Shown piece by piece: positions 5,973-8,765 of a stretch of 8,765 nt of DNA. How positions within the stretch are numbered: position 1 is the stretch's first letter; each line of letters opens with the position of its first letter. This stretch comes from an uncultured Prevotella sp. Its GTDB lineage: Bacteria > Bacteroidota > Bacteroidia > Bacteroidales > Bacteroidaceae. A model generated the notes under the pieces. The model searched no databases and had not been told where the DNA came from. It was given only the letters and a program-made list of their open reading frames with translations. Made by a program: the position numbers and the translations under genes. The stretch lies in NCBI GenBank assembly GCA_900318855.1, contig ONMG01000272.1, positions 1 through 8,765 of the forward strand. Direction: 5' to 3'.

Positions 5973-6971
5973 TCAGAGCATCGTCTTCAGCCGGTTGATA
6001 AGCTCCTGTGGCTGCAGTCCTCGTGCCACCACTCTACCGCGCCTAAGAACGATATTGTCGGGTACTGAGAGAAGACCCAACTGTCTGACCAAGGCACCGT
6101 CGAACATCATTTCATCGCAGACCACCGGCCACACCACCGAATCGCGCTGGAGCACAGCCCGGCAGTCGCTCTTACTACCGTCGACGCAGATGCCCATCAC
6201 TTGCAGGTTGCCGTTGCTCTGCTGTTGCAGCTGTCGCAGCTGACTCACCATGCCTGTGCTCTCATAGCTCCACGACGACCAAGTGTAAACCACTGCGACG
6301 GGTGCCTTTGCAAGGGTCCCACTCGAATAGTTCTTGCCATTGAAAGCCTTGCCCGAGAAAGTGGGCAGGGATGCGCCCACGGCAGCGGCACTCAGGCTCT
6401 TCACCTGCTTGTTTATCCGCAGCAAGACAGTATTGTCGGGCTGAGCCTTCTCCATGAGCGAGAGCAATTGTGAAGCCGTCTTATAGTCGGCTCCGGACCC
6501 TCGCAGGAAGTAGCGGCTCACTAAATAGACCGAAACGGGCGACTCAGGATGATCGGTCACGAACTGCTTGGCGAAAGCCACAGTCTCGGGAGGTGAGAAA
6601 TGGAGTACATGCTGACGGAAAGTGGTCATCAGCTTATTATCGTCGTTGCCCTTTATCTTGATTTCCTTCAGGTGAGAAGCATCGCCGTCGACATCCACCT
6701 CCGAACCGGCTTCAGCAAATATCGGCTGCTCGGAAAAGTTCGGGAAGACAATGACCAGGATGCCCTTACCCACACAGGGCACTTCCAAAGAGAAACGACC
6801 ACCCTGCACCTTAATGGTATCGACACCATCGATGAGCCCGTCAGGACTATATACATAAAATTCACCTTGGTTCATGTGGAGCAGCCGACCGTCGATTTTG
6901 AAATGACGGCTGTCGGTGCCGCAGGCCACAAGAGCCAAGGTGAATAAAACGAAACCTAAGAGTTTCTTCAT
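5973..6971 (-). CDS. DUF4369 / thioredoxin-like (TlpA-type) lipoprotein lacking the CxxC
   Basis: The 332-residue protein begins with a lipoprotein signal (MKKLLGFVLFTLALVAC, lipidated Cys17), so it is probably anchored in the envelope. Residues about 24-110 resemble DUF4369 (HFKIDGRLLHMNQGEFYVYS, then VDTIKVQGGRFSLE), the domain that often precedes TlpA-like thioredoxin domains in Bacteroidetes. A helical linker follows. Residues about 199-332 resemble the AhpC-TSA/TlpA fold (VGASLPTFSGKAFNG, APVAVVYTWSSW, LQVMGICVDGS, LLSVPDNIVLRRGRVVARG), including the cis-proline in SVPDNI. Where a redox-active member has Trp-Cys-x-x-Cys, this one reads Trp234-Ser-Tyr-Glu-Ser238. Both catalytic cysteines are serine (AGC codons), so a thiol reductase role is unlikely and a binding or structural role is inferred. 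It sits between an envelope lipoprotein gene (8 bp) and yifB (28 bp). Confidence 0.8.
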   Translation of the reverse strand: MKKLLGFVLFTLALVACGTDSRHFKIDGRLLHMNQGEFYVYSPDGLIDGVDTIKVQGGRFSLEVPCVGKGILVIVFPNFSEQPIFAEAGSEVDVDGDASHLKEIKIKGNDDNKLMTTFRQHVLHFSPPETVAFAKQFVTDHPESPVSVYLVSRYFLRGSGADYKTASQLLSLMEKAQPDNTVLLRINKQVKSLSAAAVGASLPTFSGKAFNGKNYSSGTLAKAPVAVVYTWSSWSYESTGMVSQLRQLQQQSNGNLQVMGICVDGSKSDCRAVLQRDSVVWPVVCDEMMFDGALVRQLGLLSVPDNIVLRRGRVVARGLQPQELINRLKTML

Positions 6972-6979
6972 CTAAGCGT

Positions 6980-8656
6980 TTACTTCTTCAGCAGTGCCAG
7001 CTCGAGGTCGTTGTCAGCGTAGCTCTTCAGCGAGGCATCCTTCTTGACGGCCTCATCGAGATACGACTGGGCAGCGAACTTATTGCCACGGCGTGCAGCC
7101 ACGATAGCATGCAGATAGTCGGTCATTGCATCGGGATTCTCCACGGCGTCGAGAGTGGCAGCGGCAGCGGCGTAGTTCTTATTGAGCAACTGAGCCAGAG
7201 CGGCACAATTGGTGTTAAGTCCATTGAAGTCCTTCTCGGCCTGTCCGAAATTGCCCTTGGCAAGATCGAGCACACCTAAGGCCTCGGCCACATTCTTATC
7301 GCCCGACACCTTGGCAATGCTGCGCTCAGCCTCGGTCACGTTGCCGTCCTTCAGTGCGAGCAGCCCCTCATTGGCAGTAGCTTCAGCTGCATTGGGATCC
7401 ACACGCAGAGCCTGGCGCAGATAGTTCTGTGCAGCCGAGAAATTGCCCTTGGCAAACTCCAGCGTAGCCAGATTGTTGAGTGCACGATAGTCCTTATCGT
7501 AGATTTCAGCGGTCTTCTTATAGATTTCCTCCTTCTTAGCGGGACTCTTCTCCAGAGTGGCAGCATAGAGGAGCTCGTCAGCGCTCAGCTTCGAAGCATC
7601 AGCAGCATACTGTTCCTTAATCTGGTCGTCGCTGCGGCCGATGGTCTCGTAGTTGATAATGAGACGGCTACGGCGCAACTCGGGCAGAATACCGCTGGCG
7701 AGTTCACGGAAGCCCTCGCTCATGTTGCGAATCTGCTTCTCGCGCTCTGCGGGATCCTTATACATGGAGAGCACGCGCAGGATGACATCCTTGTCCTGGA
7801 TGTTGCTGGCCTGCACCAGGCGCTGGAAGCCGTCCCAGTCCTGAGCCGTATAGGTGGCAGCGACATCGGTCTTCACTCCCGTGTTCTTGAGCTGCTGCTT
7901 CACGTAGCCCTCCGAGTTGTCCTGACGCTTGCTGGCCAGTTTGTCGTTGAACGAGAATCCGCCTTCAGGCGATGCGTAAGCCCTCACCTCTACGTTCTTG
8001 AGGTTGAGTTCCTCCTGCTCACGGTTAATCTTGCGCAGCAGGCTGACAAATTCCTTCACCGAGTTGTTCTTCAGCTCGCTCTTGCGCAGGTTGGCCTGAT
8101 TGATGAGGAACTTGATGTTGGCTTCCTGCTTCTGCTCCTTCACACGCTGGAAAGAGTCGGGAGCCAGACAGCCACCATCGCTAAACATGGCCTTCTTATA
8201 GAGCTCTGAAGTGGCAATGACACCATTGGCCACCTTCACGGCCGGAATAGCAACGCGCTTCTTGCCCTGACGGGCATCGAAGGTGAGATACATGTCGCTC
8301 TTCTGCATTTCGGGCACATAGTCGAAGGCCGTCTTCATCGTGTAGCGCCCACCGAGACGGTAAGAGATAGTCTGGTCGTTGCCCATCACCTTCTCACCTT
8401 GGAAAGTGGCGCTCTGGCCCTTGGCCACCTGACCGTTGGCATAACGGAGCTCGGGCACCACGGTGACCACAGCATTGCGCTTCATATATTTCTCGGGGAA
8501 TGCACCATTGATGGTAGCCGACACCTTCCCGCCCTGAGTTTCAAGAGGGTTGGGTGTCACGGCAAAATTATCTGCCGACAGGGCGCCGAGCTTCGAGCAC
8601 GACGAGAATATCAGTAGAGAACAAGCCGAAACAGCTAATAATAAGTTTTTCTGCAT
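6980..8656 (-). CDS. OmpA-like / TPR envelope lipoprotein
   Basis: The 558-residue protein has a lipoprotein signal with lipobox IFSSC (Cys20). Residues about 24-170 are a beta-rich region (FAVTPNPLETQGGKVSATIN, later VPELRYANGQ and YRLGGRYTMKTAFDYVPE) conserved in Bacteroidales lipoproteins of unknown role. Residues about 180-340 look OmpA-C-like: IKFLINQANLRKSEL, VEVRAYASPEGG (223-234) and NDKLASKRQDNSEGYV (237-251). The Asp of the classic peptidoglycan-binding Thr-Asp is absent; Arg244 in SKRQ fits the conserved Arg. From about 375 come TPR-type helical repeats (YRALNNLATLEFAKGNFSAA, LRVDPNAAEATANEGLLAL), ending in LALLKK. It is probably anchored in the outer membrane facing the periplasm, contacting cell wall and protein partners; the exact function is unknown. 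ATG at 8656 is only 26 bp from the tRNA-Leu gene, making it the first protein gene of this unit. Confidence 0.78.
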   Translation of the reverse strand: MQKNLLLAVSACSLLIFSSCSKLGALSADNFAVTPNPLETQGGKVSATINGAFPEKYMKRNAVVTVVPELRYANGQVAKGQSATFQGEKVMGNDQTISYRLGGRYTMKTAFDYVPEMQKSDMYLTFDARQGKKRVAIPAVKVANGVIATSELYKKAMFSDGGCLAPDSFQRVKEQKQEANIKFLINQANLRKSELKNNSVKEFVSLLRKINREQEELNLKNVEVRAYASPEGGFSFNDKLASKRQDNSEGYVKQQLKNTGVKTDVAATYTAQDWDGFQRLVQASNIQDKDVILRVLSMYKDPAEREKQIRNMSEGFRELASGILPELRRSRLIINYETIGRSDDQIKEQYAADASKLSADELLYAATLEKSPAKKEEIYKKTAEIYDKDYRALNNLATLEFAKGNFSAAQNYLRQALRVDPNAAEATANEGLLALKDGNVTEAERSIAKVSGDKNVAEALGVLDLAKGNFGQAEKDFNGLNTNCAALAQLLNKNYAAAAATLDAVENPDAMTDYLHAIVAARRGNKFAAQSYLDEAVKKDASLKSYADNDLELALLKK

Positions 8657-8682
8657 AGTAGTTTAAATATAAGTGAACGAAG

Positions 8683-8765
8683 TGCCGCGAGCGGGACTCG
8701 AACCCGCACAGCCATTACTGGCCAAGGGATTTTAAGTCCCTCGTGTCTACCAATTCCACCATTGC
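8683..8765 (-). tRNA. tRNA-Leu (anticodon UAA), cut at the window edge
   Basis: Read on the minus strand, the anticodon arm is AGGGA-CTTAAAA-TCCCT with anticodon TAA at 8734-8732. The T arm is GCGGG-TTCGAGT-CCCGC. A long variable arm (GCCA-gtaa-TGGC) shows a class II tRNA. The D-arm region (GGTGGAATTGGTAGACACG) is typical of tRNA-Leu. The 3' acceptor strand is TCGCGGC with discriminator A, and no CCA is encoded. The first three bases of the 5' acceptor strand lie beyond the window. The visible four (GCAA) pair with the 3' strand except for an apparent A6-C67 mismatch. Confidence 0.93.

Noticed and set aside
8683..8765. tRNA-Leu considered as an integration (att) site of a mobile element.
   Set aside because: No integrase, direct repeat of the tRNA 3' end or foreign-looking gene is visible next to it within the window.

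Overview
The window looks like chromosomal core DNA of a Bacteroidales bacterium, most likely Prevotella or a close relative. Three things suggest this. The protein families are typical: a Bacteroidetes-type nucleoside kinase C-terminus, a DUF4369/thioredoxin-like lipoprotein and an OmpA-like/TPR lipoprotein. Shine-Dalgarno sequences are absent or weak. Boxes matching the Bacteroidetes -7 promoter element TAnnTTTG lie in the one sizeable divergent intergenic region. I see no insertion sequence, integrase, phage gene or CRISPR array. No stretch longer than 300 bases lacks a gene.

Layout. (1) Bases 1-339, plus strand: the 3' end of a nucleoside (uridine) kinase gene that starts before the window. 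(2) Bases 444-1554, minus strand: a sirtuin followed by a small DUF1893 protein, 37 bp apart and probably one transcript. This unit converges on the kinase across a long imperfect inverted repeat. (3) Bases 1555-1729: a divergent promoter region. (4) Bases 1730-4220, plus strand: three tandem FKBP-type peptidyl-prolyl isomerases, with no export signal, a lipoprotein signal and a secretory signal peptide respectively, ending at a clear hairpin terminator. (5) Bases 4403-8656, minus strand: three genes with 8 and 28 bp gaps. In transcription order these are an OmpA-like/TPR lipoprotein, a thioredoxin-fold lipoprotein whose CxxC is SxxS, and a YifB/ComM AAA+ ATPase. (6) Bases 8683-8765, minus strand: a tRNA-Leu(UAA), cut by the window edge and only 26 bp upstream of the lipoprotein gene.

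How the genes may work together. The FKBP cluster reads as a protein-folding set spread over cell compartments: the first probably cytoplasmic, the second membrane-anchored, the third periplasmic or exported. The two exported copies share a duplicated N-terminal helical module and an altered 80s loop (Ile-Lys-Pro in place of Ile-Pro-Pro), so they are closer to each other than to the first. The opposing envelope lipoproteins share a transcript with YifB, with no obvious functional link.

Nothing here is clearly a new system. The best leads are the FKBP cluster, the cysteine-less thioredoxin-like protein, the altered sirtuin acyl pocket, and the tRNA-lipoprotein junction.
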